A stretch of DNA of 64,000 nt, from the NCBI RefSeq assembly GCF_001425175.1, contig NZ_LMDV01000001.1, positions 1-64,000 of the forward strand, written 5' to 3'. This document shows, piece after piece, positions 8,183 to 17,400 of this stretch. Position 1 is the first letter of the stretch. Each line of letters opens with the position of its first letter. The DNA is from Nocardioides sp. Root1257 (GTDB taxonomy: Bacteria; Actinomycetota; Actinomycetes; Propionibacteriales; Nocardioidaceae). The notes beneath the pieces were generated by a model, which saw only the letters and a program-made list of their open reading frames with translations, had not been told where the DNA came from and did not search any database. A program made the translations under genes and the position numbers.

Positions 8183-8698
8183 GTGCTGTGCCACGCCTGC
8201 TACGCCGAGCCGGCGTCGATGCCGGACTGCGCCGCGTGCCGGGGGACCGGCCGCGCCACGTCGATGCCGCTGTGCGCCGACCCGTGGAACGAGGTGGTTC
8301 CCGGGCTCTTCCAGGGCGGCCACGACGTGCTCTCGCAGTCCGGCTCGGCGTGCGTCGTCGGTGACGAGTTCGACCTGGTCGTGAGCCTGGCGACCCGTCC
8401 GGGCTACGGCCCGAGCGAAGGGGTCGAGCACGTGGTGCTGCGGCTCGCGGACGCGGCCATCGACCCGGCGACCGGCGCCCGGGTCGACGAGGTCGCGGGG
8501 CGGGTCGCCGACGCCGTAGGCGACGGGCGACGGGTCCTGGTGCGTTGCTCGGGAGGCCTCAACCGCTCGGGCCTGGTCGTCGCGAGCGCCCTGGTGCGGC
8601 TCGGGAGCACACCGGACGCGGCGATCGGGGCCGTCCGCGCGGCCCGCGGCCCGTGGGCGCTGACGAACCCGGGATTCGTGGCCCACCTGCGCGCCTGA
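8183..8698 (+). CDS. Protein phosphatase-like (Cys-X5-Arg) protein with N-terminal zinc-finger-like motif
   Basis: The 171-residue product contains the P-loop VRCSGGLNRSGLV (Cys122, Arg128), the C-x5-R signature of dual-specificity/tyrosine phosphatases, with the general-acid loop expected near the conserved Asp residues around 90-95. Arg replaces the usual His before the Cys. The N-terminus has two Cys pairs (CHAC at 3-6, CAAC at 16-19), a likely zinc knuckle not typical of bacterial phosphatases. The start is GTG at 8183. The domain call is firm; the substrate is unknown. Confidence 0.75.
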   Translation: MLCHACYAEPASMPDCAACRGTGRATSMPLCADPWNEVVPGLFQGGHDVLSQSGSACVVGDEFDLVVSLATRPGYGPSEGVEHVVLRLADAAIDPATGARVDEVAGRVADAVGDGRRVLVRCSGGLNRSGLVVASALVRLGSTPDAAIGAVRAARGPWALTNPGFVAHLRA

Positions 8699-8739
8699 TT
8701 CGCGTGACAGCCGCCACACGAGGGGCTACCTTCGGGGAC

Positions 8740-8753
8740 AAGAACCTGTTCTA
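8740..8753. promoter_or_regulatory. KstR-like operator palindrome upstream of the alcohol dehydrogenase
   Basis: The sequence AAGAACCTGTTCTA matches the 14-bp KstR-type pattern TNNAACNNGTTNNA at every specified base except the first. KstR is the TetR-family repressor of sterol catabolism in mycobacteria and rhodococci. The site is 42 bases before the start of the NDMA-dependent alcohol dehydrogenase gene. Assignment to KstR is inferred from the motif alone. Confidence 0.4.
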
Positions 8754-8795
8754 CTTCGCGCGCCCATCCGCACGTCACAGCCCCGAGGAGCCAGC

Positions 8796-9947
8796 ATGAA
8801 GACCCGCGCCGCCATCTTGTGGGAGCCGCACACCGACTGGAGTGTCGAGGACATCGAGCTCGACCCGCCCAAGCGGGGTGAGATCCTCGTCAAGCTCGCC
8901 GCCTCGGGCCTGTGCCACTCGGACGAGCACATGGTCACCGGTGACATGGTCCTCGACCCGGAGCTCGCGGAGGCCTTCGGCCTCAAGCAGTTCCCGGTGA
9001 TCGGCGGCCACGAGGGCGCCGGCGTCGTCCAGGAGGTCGGTCCGGACACGGTCGGCTTCGAGGTCGGTGACCACGTCGTCTTCAGCTTCATCCCGTCCTG
9101 CGGCAAGTGCCCGTCGTGCTCGACGGGCCACCAGCACCTCTGCGACCTGGGCGCGTTCCTGCTCAGCGGCATGCAGCTCTCCGACTTCTCCTACCGCCAC
9201 CACGCCAAGGACGGTCGCGACCTCGGCATCATGGTCGGGCTCGGCACGTTCTCGCCGTACACGGTCGTCAACGTCGACAGCGCGGTGAAGATCCGCAAGG
9301 ACGTGCCGCTCGAGAAGGCCGCGCTCGTCGGCTGCGGCGTGACCACCGGTTGGGGCTCCTCGACGTACGCCGCGGACGTGCAGTCCGGCGAGACCGTGGC
9401 CGTCATGGGCCTCGGCGGCATCGGCATGAGCGCGGTGCAGGGCGCGGCGATGGCCGGTGCCCGCCACGTCATCGCGATCGACCCGGTCGACTGGAAGCGG
9501 GAGAAGGCGCTGACCCTCGGCGCCACCCACACCGCCCCGTCGATGGCCGACGCGCAGCCGCTGATCAACGAGATCACGCAGGGCGCGATGGCCGACAAGG
9601 CGATCCTCGCGGTCGGCCTCGCCACCGGCGACCTGATCGCGCCGATGATGAGCCTGGTCAAGAAGGCCGGTCGCGGCGTCGTCACCTCGGTCGCCAACAT
9701 GATGGCCGACGACGTGAAGCTGAACCTCTTCGAGATGTCGATGATGCGCAAGGAGCTGGTCGGCTGCATCTTCGGCAACGCCAACCCGCGCTACGACATC
9801 CCGCGCCTGCTCGACCTCTACATGGACGGCAAGCTCAAGCTGGACGAGATGGTCACCCAGGAGTACTCGCTCGACGAGATCAACCAGGGCTACCAGGACA
9901 TGCGCGACGGCAAGAACATCCGCGGCGTCATCCGCTACGACCAGTGA
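8796..9947 (+). CDS. NDMA-dependent alcohol dehydrogenase (zinc-type MDR family)
   Basis: The 383-residue cytoplasmic medium-chain dehydrogenase has catalytic zinc ligands Cys40 (GLCHSDEH), His72-Glu73 (GGHEGAG) and Cys in VGCGVTTGWG. Structural zinc ligands are Cys102, Cys105, Cys108 and Cys116. The Rossmann motif GLGGIGMSAVQGA is intact. The overall sequence matches the actinobacterial NDMA-dependent group, which keeps its nicotinamide cofactor tightly bound and needs a separate electron acceptor (often mycofactocin-linked). A GAGGAG ribosome site precedes the ATG. It stands alone between a possible KstR-type operator and a strong hairpin terminator. Confidence 0.88.
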   Translation: MKTRAAILWEPHTDWSVEDIELDPPKRGEILVKLAASGLCHSDEHMVTGDMVLDPELAEAFGLKQFPVIGGHEGAGVVQEVGPDTVGFEVGDHVVFSFIPSCGKCPSCSTGHQHLCDLGAFLLSGMQLSDFSYRHHAKDGRDLGIMVGLGTFSPYTVVNVDSAVKIRKDVPLEKAALVGCGVTTGWGSSTYAADVQSGETVAVMGLGGIGMSAVQGAAMAGARHVIAIDPVDWKREKALTLGATHTAPSMADAQPLINEITQGAMADKAILAVGLATGDLIAPMMSLVKKAGRGVVTSVANMMADDVKLNLFEMSMMRKELVGCIFGNANPRYDIPRLLDLYMDGKLKLDEMVTQEYSLDEINQGYQDMRDGKNIRGVIRYDQ

Positions 9948-9969
9948 CGTCGTAGTCGGCGACAGACGA

Positions 9970-10007
9970 GGAACGGCCCCCAGGGAGACTCTCCCGGGGG
10001 CCGTTCC
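9970..10007. terminator. Strong hairpin terminator between convergent genes
   Basis: GGAACGGCCCCC (9970-9981) pairs perfectly with GGGGGCCGTTCC (9996-10007), and an inner GGGAG/CTCCC stem adds five base pairs. It sits between the convergent ends of the alcohol dehydrogenase and the siderophore-reductase gene and could stop transcription from both sides. There is no clear U-tract, as is usual in high-GC actinobacteria. Confidence 0.85.
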
Positions 10008-10020
10008 GCTCGACGAGGGT

Positions 10021-10830
10021 TCAGGCCACGTCGGCGTCCATCGCGGCGACGTAGTCGCGCTTGACCGCGCGCCAGGCCTCGTCGGTCATCGTGCGGCGCC
10101 AGTACGGCGAGCAGGACATGTCGGCGCGCGGGACCCCGCGGTCGCTGATCAGGTGCTTGCGGATCGCGCGGATCTCGTCGGCCTCGCCGTGCACGAACGC
10201 GTGCACGCGGCCCTCGGGGAAGTCCACGTCGGCGACCGCGTCGGCCAGCAGGTCGACGTCCTCGACGGTGCCGGTGCGGTGCAGCCACACCAGGTCGAGG
10301 TCGCCGGGGCAGCTCAGGGCGACCTCGTGGTCGGGCCCGTCGCAGACGAGCCGCACGACCGCGCGGGCGCCGGCCGGGATGGTCGCGAGCGAGGCCGCGA
10401 TGGCAGGAAGGGCGGACTCGTCGCCGACCAGCAGGTGCCAGTCCGCCGACGGGTCGGGCAGGTAGCCGCTGCCCGGTCCCTCGAACACCAGCACGTCGCC
10501 GGGGCGGGCGCTCGCGGCCCACGGTCCCGCGGCACCCTGGTCGCCGTGCACGACGAAGTCGAGCGTCAGCAGGCCGGCCGCGGCGTCCCAGTCGCGGACC
10601 GTGTAGCGGCGGCGGGCCGGCCAGGTCTCCTGGGGGTGCGACTCGCGGACCTCGGCGGGGGAGAAGACCCCGCCGTACGGCGCACCCGCGGGCGGGATCG
10701 CGACGTTCACGTAGGTGTCGGTCGCCTCGGGCACCGTGAAGCCGGCGAGCCCCTCACCGCCCAGCACCACTCGCACGAGGGTGGGTGTCAGCCGCTCCGT
10801 GCTCTCGACCTGTCCATGCCAGCTGGCCAC
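10021..10830 (-). CDS. Siderophore-interacting protein (FAD-dependent ferric-siderophore reductase)
   Basis: The 269-residue cytoplasmic flavoprotein is of the SIP/ViuB family. It has the FAD-binding RRRYTVR motif (73-79), the phosphate-binding HGDQGAAGPWA loop and the NAD(P)H-domain strand VGDESALPAI. The C-terminal SCSPYWRRTMTDEAW is characteristic of SIPs. It should release iron from an imported siderophore by reduction. The GTG at 10830 is adjacent to a DtxR-like box shared with the divergent ABC genes, which predicts induction under iron limitation. In mycobacteria an equivalent domain is fused to IrtA; here it is a separate gene. Confidence 0.88.
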   Translation of the reverse strand: MASWHGQVESTERLTPTLVRVVLGGEGLAGFTVPEATDTYVNVAIPPAGAPYGGVFSPAEVRESHPQETWPARRRYTVRDWDAAAGLLTLDFVVHGDQGAAGPWAASARPGDVLVFEGPGSGYLPDPSADWHLLVGDESALPAIAASLATIPAGARAVVRLVCDGPDHEVALSCPGDLDLVWLHRTGTVEDVDLLADAVADVDFPEGRVHAFVHGEADEIRAIRKHLISDRGVPRADMSCSPYWRRTMTDEAWRAVKRDYVAAMDADVA

Positions 10831-10858
10831 GCGTTGGGTCCTCTCGTCGACGTCCTAA

Positions 10859-10876
10859 AGTAAGGTTTCCCTTACT
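10859..10876. promoter_or_regulatory. DtxR/IdeR-like iron box
   Basis: The inverted repeat AGTAAGG-TTTC-CCTTACT has perfect 7-bp arms and resembles the TTAGGTTAGGCTAACCTAA-type iron box of actinobacteria. It is the most AT-rich stretch of the 61-bp divergent promoter region. It lies 28 bases before the SIP start and 15 bases before the ABC start, so one repressor site could control both directions. Confidence 0.7.
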
Positions 10877-10891
10877 ACGAAAGCAGGCCGC

Positions 10892-12562
10892 ATGCCCGTC
10901 ACGCCGGCGACCCCCGGTGGGCTCGTACGCCGCACCATCTCCCGCCAGCGTAGGCGGCTCGCGGGTGCGGTCGCGCTGCTCATGGTCTGGCAGGTGTGCG
11001 AGGCCGCCGTGCCGGTCCTGATCGGCGTGGTCATCGACCGGGCCGTGGCGACCAGCGACGCCGAGCAGATGGTGCTGTGGGGCGTCGTGCTCTGCGTGCA
11101 CTTCGCCGTGCTGAGCACGGCGTACCGGCTGGGCTCGCGGGTCGGGTTCCGCGCGCTCCAGGAGGAGAGCCACGCGCTGCGCACCGAGGTGTCCGCGCTC
11201 GTGCTCTCGCCGAGAGGAGCCCGCACCGAACGGCTGCCCGGCGACGTCCTGTCGATCGCCACCGGTGACGCCGAGGCCGTGGCGACCGTGCTCCGGCACC
11301 TGACCTTCACGGTCGTGGGGCTGGTCGGCCTGGTGGTGAGCGCGGTCGTGCTCGCGACGATCGACCTACTGGTCGCGACGGTCGTCCTCGTCGGCGTGCC
11401 GCTGGTGCTGCTGACGACCCAGGTCCTCGCGCCGCGGCTCGCCCATCGCGCCCACGTCCGCCAGGAGGCGGTCGGGCGGGCCAACGGCCTCGCCACCGAC
11501 CTGGTCCGCGGGCTGCGTCCGCTCAAGGGGATCGGCGCCGAGCGGGTCGCGCACCGGCGCTATCGCGCACAGAGCCGCGACGCCATGGGCGCCAGCATCT
11601 CTGCGGCCCGCTGGGAGGGGCTGCTGTACGGCGTGACCGACGGCCTCGGGATCGCGTTCCTCGCGGCCGTCGCGCTGCTGGCCGGGCAGCGGGCGCTGTC
11701 CGGCGACCTGTCGATCGGCGAGCTCGTGGCGGTCGTCGGGCTCGCGCAGTTCGTCGCCGAGCCGATGGGGATGGTGGCCTACCTGGTCGCCGCGATCGCT
11801 CGCTCACGGGCCTCGGCCCGCCGGATCGTCGAGGTGCTCGGCGCGGCTCCGCTGGTGCACGTGGGCGAGCGGTCGGCGGTGCCCGGGGCAGGCGGCCTCG
11901 TGCTCGACGCCGTCACCCACGGGTCCCTGAGCGACGTGTCCGTCGACGTCCCGGCCGGCGAGCTGGTCGCCGTCGTGGCCGAGGAGCCGGCCGACGCGGC
12001 CGCGCTGATGGACCTGCTCCGCGCCGAGTCGCCGCCGGCCTCGGGGGAGGTCCGGCTCGCCGGCGTACCCCTGACGCAGCTGCGGATCGAGGAGCTCCGC
12101 CGGCTGCTGGTGGTGGGGGAGCACCACGTCGACCTGTTCGAGGGCAGCCTGCGCTCCAACGTCGACCCCGGAGAGGTCGTGCGCGACGACCGGTTCGCGG
12201 CGGTGCTCGCGGCCTCGGCCGCCGAGGACCTGCCCGACGAGCCGGTGACGGTCAACGGCACGACGCTCTCCGGCGGCCAGCGGCAGCGGCTCGGTCTGGC
12301 GCGGGCGCTGGCCGCCGACCCGCCGGTGCTGGTGCTCCACGACCCGACGACCGCCGTCGATGCCGTCACCGAGGAGCGGATCGCCGAGCGCCTCGACGGC
12401 GTACGGCGGGCCGACGGGGCGACCCTGGTGCTGACCAGCAGCCCCGCGCTGCTCGCCCGCGCCGACCGGGTCGTGCACCTGGTGTCCGGACGGGTGGTCG
12501 CGGTCGGCAGCCACGTCGAGCTCGCCCGCGACGAGGCCTACCGGACGGCGGTGCTGCGATGA
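10892..12562 (+). CDS. ABC exporter-fold half-transporter, subunit with degenerate Walker A and B
   Basis: The 556-residue protein has about six transmembrane helices (20-300) followed by a nucleotide-binding domain. The signature LSGGQ (459-463) is intact. The Walker A loop has been replaced (AEEPADAAA around 363-371, no GxxGxGKS), and the Walker B aspartate is His483 (VLVLHDPT). It therefore cannot form a normal ATP site with its own Walker motifs. Together with the next gene it makes a heterodimer. The iron box and the divergent siderophore reductase suggest an IrtAB-like siderophore transporter; the substrate and direction are inferred. The ATG at 10892 is close to the iron box. Confidence 0.85.
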   Translation: MPVTPATPGGLVRRTISRQRRRLAGAVALLMVWQVCEAAVPVLIGVVIDRAVATSDAEQMVLWGVVLCVHFAVLSTAYRLGSRVGFRALQEESHALRTEVSALVLSPRGARTERLPGDVLSIATGDAEAVATVLRHLTFTVVGLVGLVVSAVVLATIDLLVATVVLVGVPLVLLTTQVLAPRLAHRAHVRQEAVGRANGLATDLVRGLRPLKGIGAERVAHRRYRAQSRDAMGASISAARWEGLLYGVTDGLGIAFLAAVALLAGQRALSGDLSIGELVAVVGLAQFVAEPMGMVAYLVAAIARSRASARRIVEVLGAAPLVHVGERSAVPGAGGLVLDAVTHGSLSDVSVDVPAGELVAVVAEEPADAAALMDLLRAESPPASGEVRLAGVPLTQLRIEELRRLLVVGEHHVDLFEGSLRSNVDPGEVVRDDRFAAVLAASAAEDLPDEPVTVNGTTLSGGQRQRLGLARALAADPPVLVLHDPTTAVDAVTEERIAERLDGVRRADGATLVLTSSPALLARADRVVHLVSGRVVAVGSHVELARDEAYRTAVLR

Positions 12563-14298
12563 GCCTGCGGCCCGTCTCCACGCCGCGCGAGGCCGCCGCG
12601 TTCTCCTGGCGCCTGGTCCGCTCCCACCCCCGGCCCCTGCTGCTCTGCTCGCTGGCGTTCGTGGTCGCCGGCCTGGCCGGACTGGTCGGGCCCTGGCAGC
12701 TCGGCCGGATCGTCGACGTGGTCGACACCGGCGGTGAGAGCAGCGACGTCGTGCGGGCCGCCGCCTGGATCCTCGGCGCTGCCGTCGTCGGCGGGCTCGC
12801 GACCGCCCTGTCGATCGCGCTGATGGCCCGCACGGCCGAGCCGGCCCTGGCCGAGCTGCGCGAGACCGTCGTCGAGCGGGCGCTCGGTCTCGAGGCGAGC
12901 GAGATCGAGGCCTCCGGCTCGGGCGACCTGCTCTCCCGGATCGGCGACGACGTACGGCTGGTCACCGAGTCGTTCACCGAGGTCGTCCCGATCCTGGTCA
13001 CCTCCGCGATCGCGGTCGTGTTCACCTCGGCCGGCCTCTTCGCGCTCGACTGGCGACTCGGCCTCGCCGGGCTCGGCGCCGTCCCGTTCTACGTGCTCGG
13101 GCTGCGCTGGTACCTCCCGCGCTCCGGCCCCTACTACCGCCGCGAGCGGGAGGCCAACGGAGCGCGGGCCGAGGCGCTGCTCACCGGCGTGCACGCCAGC
13201 CGGACGCTGCGCGGCTTCGGGCTCGCCGACCGGCACCAGGAGGTCACCACCGAGGCGTCGTGGCGCTCGGCGCAGATCTCCATCGACGTCTACCGGATGC
13301 TCACCCGCTTCTACGCGCGCAACAACCGCGCCGAGCTCGTCGGGCTGCTGCTGATCCTCACCACCGGCTGGTTCCTCGTCCGCGACGACGCCCTGACGGT
13401 CGGTGCGGTCACGGCGGCGGCGCTGCTCTTCCACCGGCTCTTCAACCCGATCGGTGCGCTGATCGGCCTCTTCGACGAGGCGCAGTCGGTCGGCGCCTCG
13501 CTGGTCCGGCTGGTCGGCCTCGCGCAGCTGCCGGCGCCGGTCCCCGTGCACGACCCGCAGCGCCCCGAGGACGCTCGCCTCGTCGTACACGGGCTGCACC
13601 ACGAGTACGTCGAGGGCCGACCGGCCGTCGACGAGGTGTCGCTGGAGGTGGCGCCCGGGCGACGGGTCGCCGTCGTCGGCGCGTCGGGTGCGGGCAAGAC
13701 GACACTCGGCGCGGCGATCGCGGGGCGCCTGCGGCCGACCCGGGGCACCGTGTCGTTGGGCTCCGTCCCGCTGGCGCGGGTCGACGGTGCCGGGCGGCCC
13801 GCGGTCGCGATCGTCAGCCAGGAGGTGCACGTCTTCGCGGGCACCCTGCGCGACAACCTGACGCTCGCCGCCCCCGACGCGTCGGACGCCGACCTGAAGT
13901 CGGCGCTGACGGCCGTGGGCGCCTGGGCGTCCGTGCAGGCGCTGCCGGACGGGCTGGGGACCCCGGTCGGCGACGGCGCCGTCACGCTGACGCCGGCCCT
14001 GGCGCAGCAGGTCGCGCTGGCCCGGGTGCTGCTCGCCGATCCGCTCGTCGTCGTGCTCGACGAGGCGACCGCCGAGGCGGGGTCGGCCGGTGCCCGGGTG
14101 CTCGAGCAGGCGGCGCTGGCGGTCACGACCGGCCGCACCGCGGTGACGATCGCGCACCGCCTCACCCAGGCCGCGACGGCCGACGAGGTGGTCGTCATGG
14201 ATGCGGGACGGGTGGTCGAGCGGGGCACCCACGACGAGCTGGTCGCGGCCGGCGGCCGGTACGCCGAGCTCTGGGCCGCCTGGTCTGCCCTAGGCTGA
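12559..14298 (+). CDS. ABC exporter-fold half-transporter, catalytic subunit with degenerate signature motif
   Basis: The 579-residue partner starts with ATGA overlapping the previous stop. The N-terminal part has about six membrane helices (40-320). The nucleotide-binding domain has an intact Walker A (GASGAGKTT, 374-382), Walker B with catalytic Glu (VVVLDEAT, Asp501-Glu502) and H-loop (IAHRLTQ). Its signature motif is degenerate (LTPAL, 477-481, in place of LSGGQ). It complements the first subunit: its Walker motifs pair with the LSGGQ of the partner to give one working ATP site. It is the last gene before the cobalamin riboswitch of cobN. Confidence 0.85.
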   Translation: MSLRPVSTPREAAAFSWRLVRSHPRPLLLCSLAFVVAGLAGLVGPWQLGRIVDVVDTGGESSDVVRAAAWILGAAVVGGLATALSIALMARTAEPALAELRETVVERALGLEASEIEASGSGDLLSRIGDDVRLVTESFTEVVPILVTSAIAVVFTSAGLFALDWRLGLAGLGAVPFYVLGLRWYLPRSGPYYRREREANGARAEALLTGVHASRTLRGFGLADRHQEVTTEASWRSAQISIDVYRMLTRFYARNNRAELVGLLLILTTGWFLVRDDALTVGAVTAAALLFHRLFNPIGALIGLFDEAQSVGASLVRLVGLAQLPAPVPVHDPQRPEDARLVVHGLHHEYVEGRPAVDEVSLEVAPGRRVAVVGASGAGKTTLGAAIAGRLRPTRGTVSLGSVPLARVDGAGRPAVAIVSQEVHVFAGTLRDNLTLAAPDASDADLKSALTAVGAWASVQALPDGLGTPVGDGAVTLTPALAQQVALARVLLADPLVVVLDEATAEAGSAGARVLEQAALAVTTGRTAVTIAHRLTQAATADEVVVMDAGRVVERGTHDELVAAGGRYAELWAAWSALG

Positions 14299-14307
14299 GG
14301 CCACCAC

Positions 14308-14410
14308 GTCTCGTGGAACAGGAACCCGGTGCGACTCCGGGGCGGTTCCGCCACTGTGAGGCCGTTCGCTGACCCAGCGACCGGCCGAAGCCAGACACTG
14401 GCCACGAGAC
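14308..14410 (+). promoter_or_regulatory. Cobalamin riboswitch upstream of cobN
   Basis: The closing stem is perfect (GTCTCGTGG at 14308-14316 with CCACGAGAC at 14402-14410). Inside it are the conserved GGAACCCGGTGCGACTCCGG segment, the GCCACTG element at 14350-14356 and a B12-box-like GAAGCCAGACACTGGCC at 14387-14403. The remaining 38 bases to the cobN ATG contain the GAGGAGG ribosome site, so translational control by adenosylcobalamin is plausible. Confidence 0.92.
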
Positions 14411-14448
14411 CTCCGACCAACGACGGGCGAGAACCCCGAGGAGGATCC

Positions 14449-17400
14449 ATGCGCATCGCGCTGCTTTCGACGTCCGACACCGACCTGCTCTCCGCGAGGG
14501 CCTCGGGCGCGGACTACGTCTTCGCGAACCCGGGGCGCCCGGGGCACCAGTCGATGGCCGAGGTGATCGAGGGCGCCGACCTCGTCGTCGGCCGCATCCT
14601 GGGCTCGCCGCACGACCTGTGCTCCGGCTTCGCACGGATCCGGGACACGGGGATGCCGATGGTCGTGCTGGGCGGTGAGCAGCAGCCCAGTGCCGAGCTG
14701 ATGGAGATGTCGAGCGTCCCGATCGGGATCGCCGCGGAGGCGCACCGCTACCTGGCCGAGGGCGGGCCGGACAACCTCGCCCAGCTGCACGCGTTCCTCT
14801 CCGACACGGTGCTGCTCACGGGTGAGGGCTTCGAGCCGCCGGTCGTGGTGCCGCAGTGGGGCATGGGTGGTTTCGAGACAGGACTTCGTCCTTCCTCAAC
14901 CACCGAGAGCGCGCTGCCGCGCGTCGGGGTGCTCTACTACCGCGCCCACGAGATCAGCGGCAACGACGCCTTCGCGCACGCCCTGGTCGACGCGATCGAC
15001 GCGACCGGGCAGGCCGTGGGTGTACCGGTGTTCGCCGGCAGCCTGCGCTCCGCGCCCGACGAGCTGTACGACGCCCTCGGCACGCTCGACGCGCTGGTGG
15101 TGACCGTGCTCGCCGCCGGTGGCAGCACTCCGGCGGGCGCGAGCGCCGGGGGAGACGACGAGGCCTGGGACGTGGAGCGGCTGCGCGCCCTCGACATCCC
15201 CGTCCTGCAGGGACTCTGCCTGACCAGCAGCCGCGATGAGTGGGACGCCTCGGACGACGGCGTGACGCCGCTCGACTCGGCGACCCAGATCGCGATCCCG
15301 GAGTTCGACGGCCGGATCATCACCGCGCCGTTCTCGTTCAAGGAGGTCGACGCCGACGGGCTGCCGCGCTACGTCGCGGACCCCGAGCGGTGCGCCCGGG
15401 TGGCCGGCATCGCGGTCAACCACGCGCGACTGCGGCACATCCCGAACGCCGAGAAGCGGGTCGCGCTGATGCTCTCGGCGTACCCGACCAAGCACTCGCG
15501 CGTCGGCAACGCCGTCGGCCTCGACACCCCGGTCAGCACGGTGCGGCTGCTCCGCCGGATGCGCCAGGAGGGGTACGACGTCGGCCACATCCCGGCCCTC
15601 GACCTCGACGACGAGACGGAGGCGGGCGACGCCCTGATCCACGCTCTGATCGCGGCCGGCGGCCAGGACGAGGAGTGGCTGACCAACGCCCAGCTCACCG
15701 ACGCGCACGTGCGGATCACCAAGGCCGACTACGACGCCTGGACGGCCGACGTCCCGCGCGCGCTGAGGGACGAGATGGTCGAGGCCTGGGGCGAGTCGCC
15801 CGGGCGACTCTTCGTGAACGACGCCGGCGAGATCGTGCTCGCCACCATCCAGGCCGGCAACGTGGTGCTGCTGATCCAGCCGCCTCGCGGCTTCGGGGAG
15901 AACCCGGTGGCGATCTACCACGACCCGGACCTCGCGCCCTCCCACCACTACCTCGCGGCGTACCGCTGGCTCCAGCACGGGTTCGGAGCGCACGCCGTCG
16001 TGCACCTCGGCAAGCACGGATCGATGGAGTGGCTGCCCGGCAAGAACGCCGCGCTCTCGGCCGCGTGCGCCACCGACGCCGCGATCGGCAACCTGCCGCT
16101 GATCTACCCCTTCCTGGTCAACGACCCCGGCGAGGGCGCACAGGCCAAGCGGCGTGCGCACGCCACGATCATCGACCACCTGGTGCCGCCGATGGCGCGT
16201 GCCGAGTCGTACGGCGACATCGCCCGCCTCGAGCAGCTCCTCGACGAGCACGCCAACATCGCCGCGATGGACCCCGCCAAGCTGCCCGCCGTCCGAGGTG
16301 AGATCTGGCAGCTGATGCACGCGGCCGAGATGCACCGCGACCTGGGCCTGGACGAACGGCCCGACGACGAGGAGTTCGACGACTTCATCCTGCACGTCGA
16401 CGGCTGGCTCTGCGAGATCAAGGACGCCCAGATCCGCGACGGGCTGCACGTCCTCGGGCAGGCGCCGCAGGGCGAGGCCCGCGTGAACCTGGTGCTCGCG
16501 ATCCTGCGGGCGGCGCAGGTCTGGGGTGGAGCCGCCCACGCGGTGCCCGGCCTGCGGATGGCACTCGGCCTCAAGGAGGGCGCCGAGTCCACCTCGGCCG
16601 TGGACACGATCGAGGAGCAGGCCCGCGGGCTGGTGCAGCGGATGGAGGACGCGGACTGGGATCCCGCCGCTGCCGCCGGGTTGCACGACGACCCGGAGGT
16701 GCAGCGGGTCCTGGAGTTCGCCGCCGAGCAGGTGGTGCCGCGGCTGCGGCGTACGACGGACGAGCTGGACGCCCTGCTGCACGCGCTCGACGGCGGCTTC
16801 GTGCCGGCCGGCCCGTCGGGCTCGCCGCTGCGCGGGCTGGTCAACGTGCTGCCGACGGGCCGCAACTTCTACACGGTCGACCCGCGCGCGGTCCCGAGCC
16901 GGCTCGCCTGGCAGACCGGGGTCGCGATGGCCGACTCGCTGCTGCAGCGGCACCTCGACGACACGGGCGAGTACCCGACCTCCGTCGGCCTCTCGATCTG
17001 GGGCACGTCGGCGATGCGCACCTCCGGCGACGACGTGGCCGAGGTGCTGGCGCTGCTCGGCGTCCGTCCCGAGTGGGACGAGGCGTCGCGACGGGTGAGC
17101 GACCTGGCCGTGGTGCCGCTCGCGGAGCTCGGCCGGCCGCGCATCGACGTCACCGTGCGGATCTCGGGCTTCTTCCGCGATGCGTTCCCCCACGTGGTCG
17201 CCATGCTCGACGACGCCGTGCGGCTGGTGGCCGGCCTCGACGAGCCCGACGACGCCAACTTCGTGCGCGCGCACACCCGGGCCGACCTCGCCGAGCACGG
17301 CGACGAGCGGCGGGCGACGACCCGGATCTTCGGCAGCAAGCCCGGCTCGTACGGCGCGGGCATCCTGCAGGCGATCGAGTCCGGGAGCTGGCGCGACGAC

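Noticed and set aside
10892..14298. Sequencing errors as the cause of the degenerate ABC motifs
   Set aside because: The frames are open and well conserved elsewhere, several motifs are changed by many bases, and the changes complement each other in the dimer.
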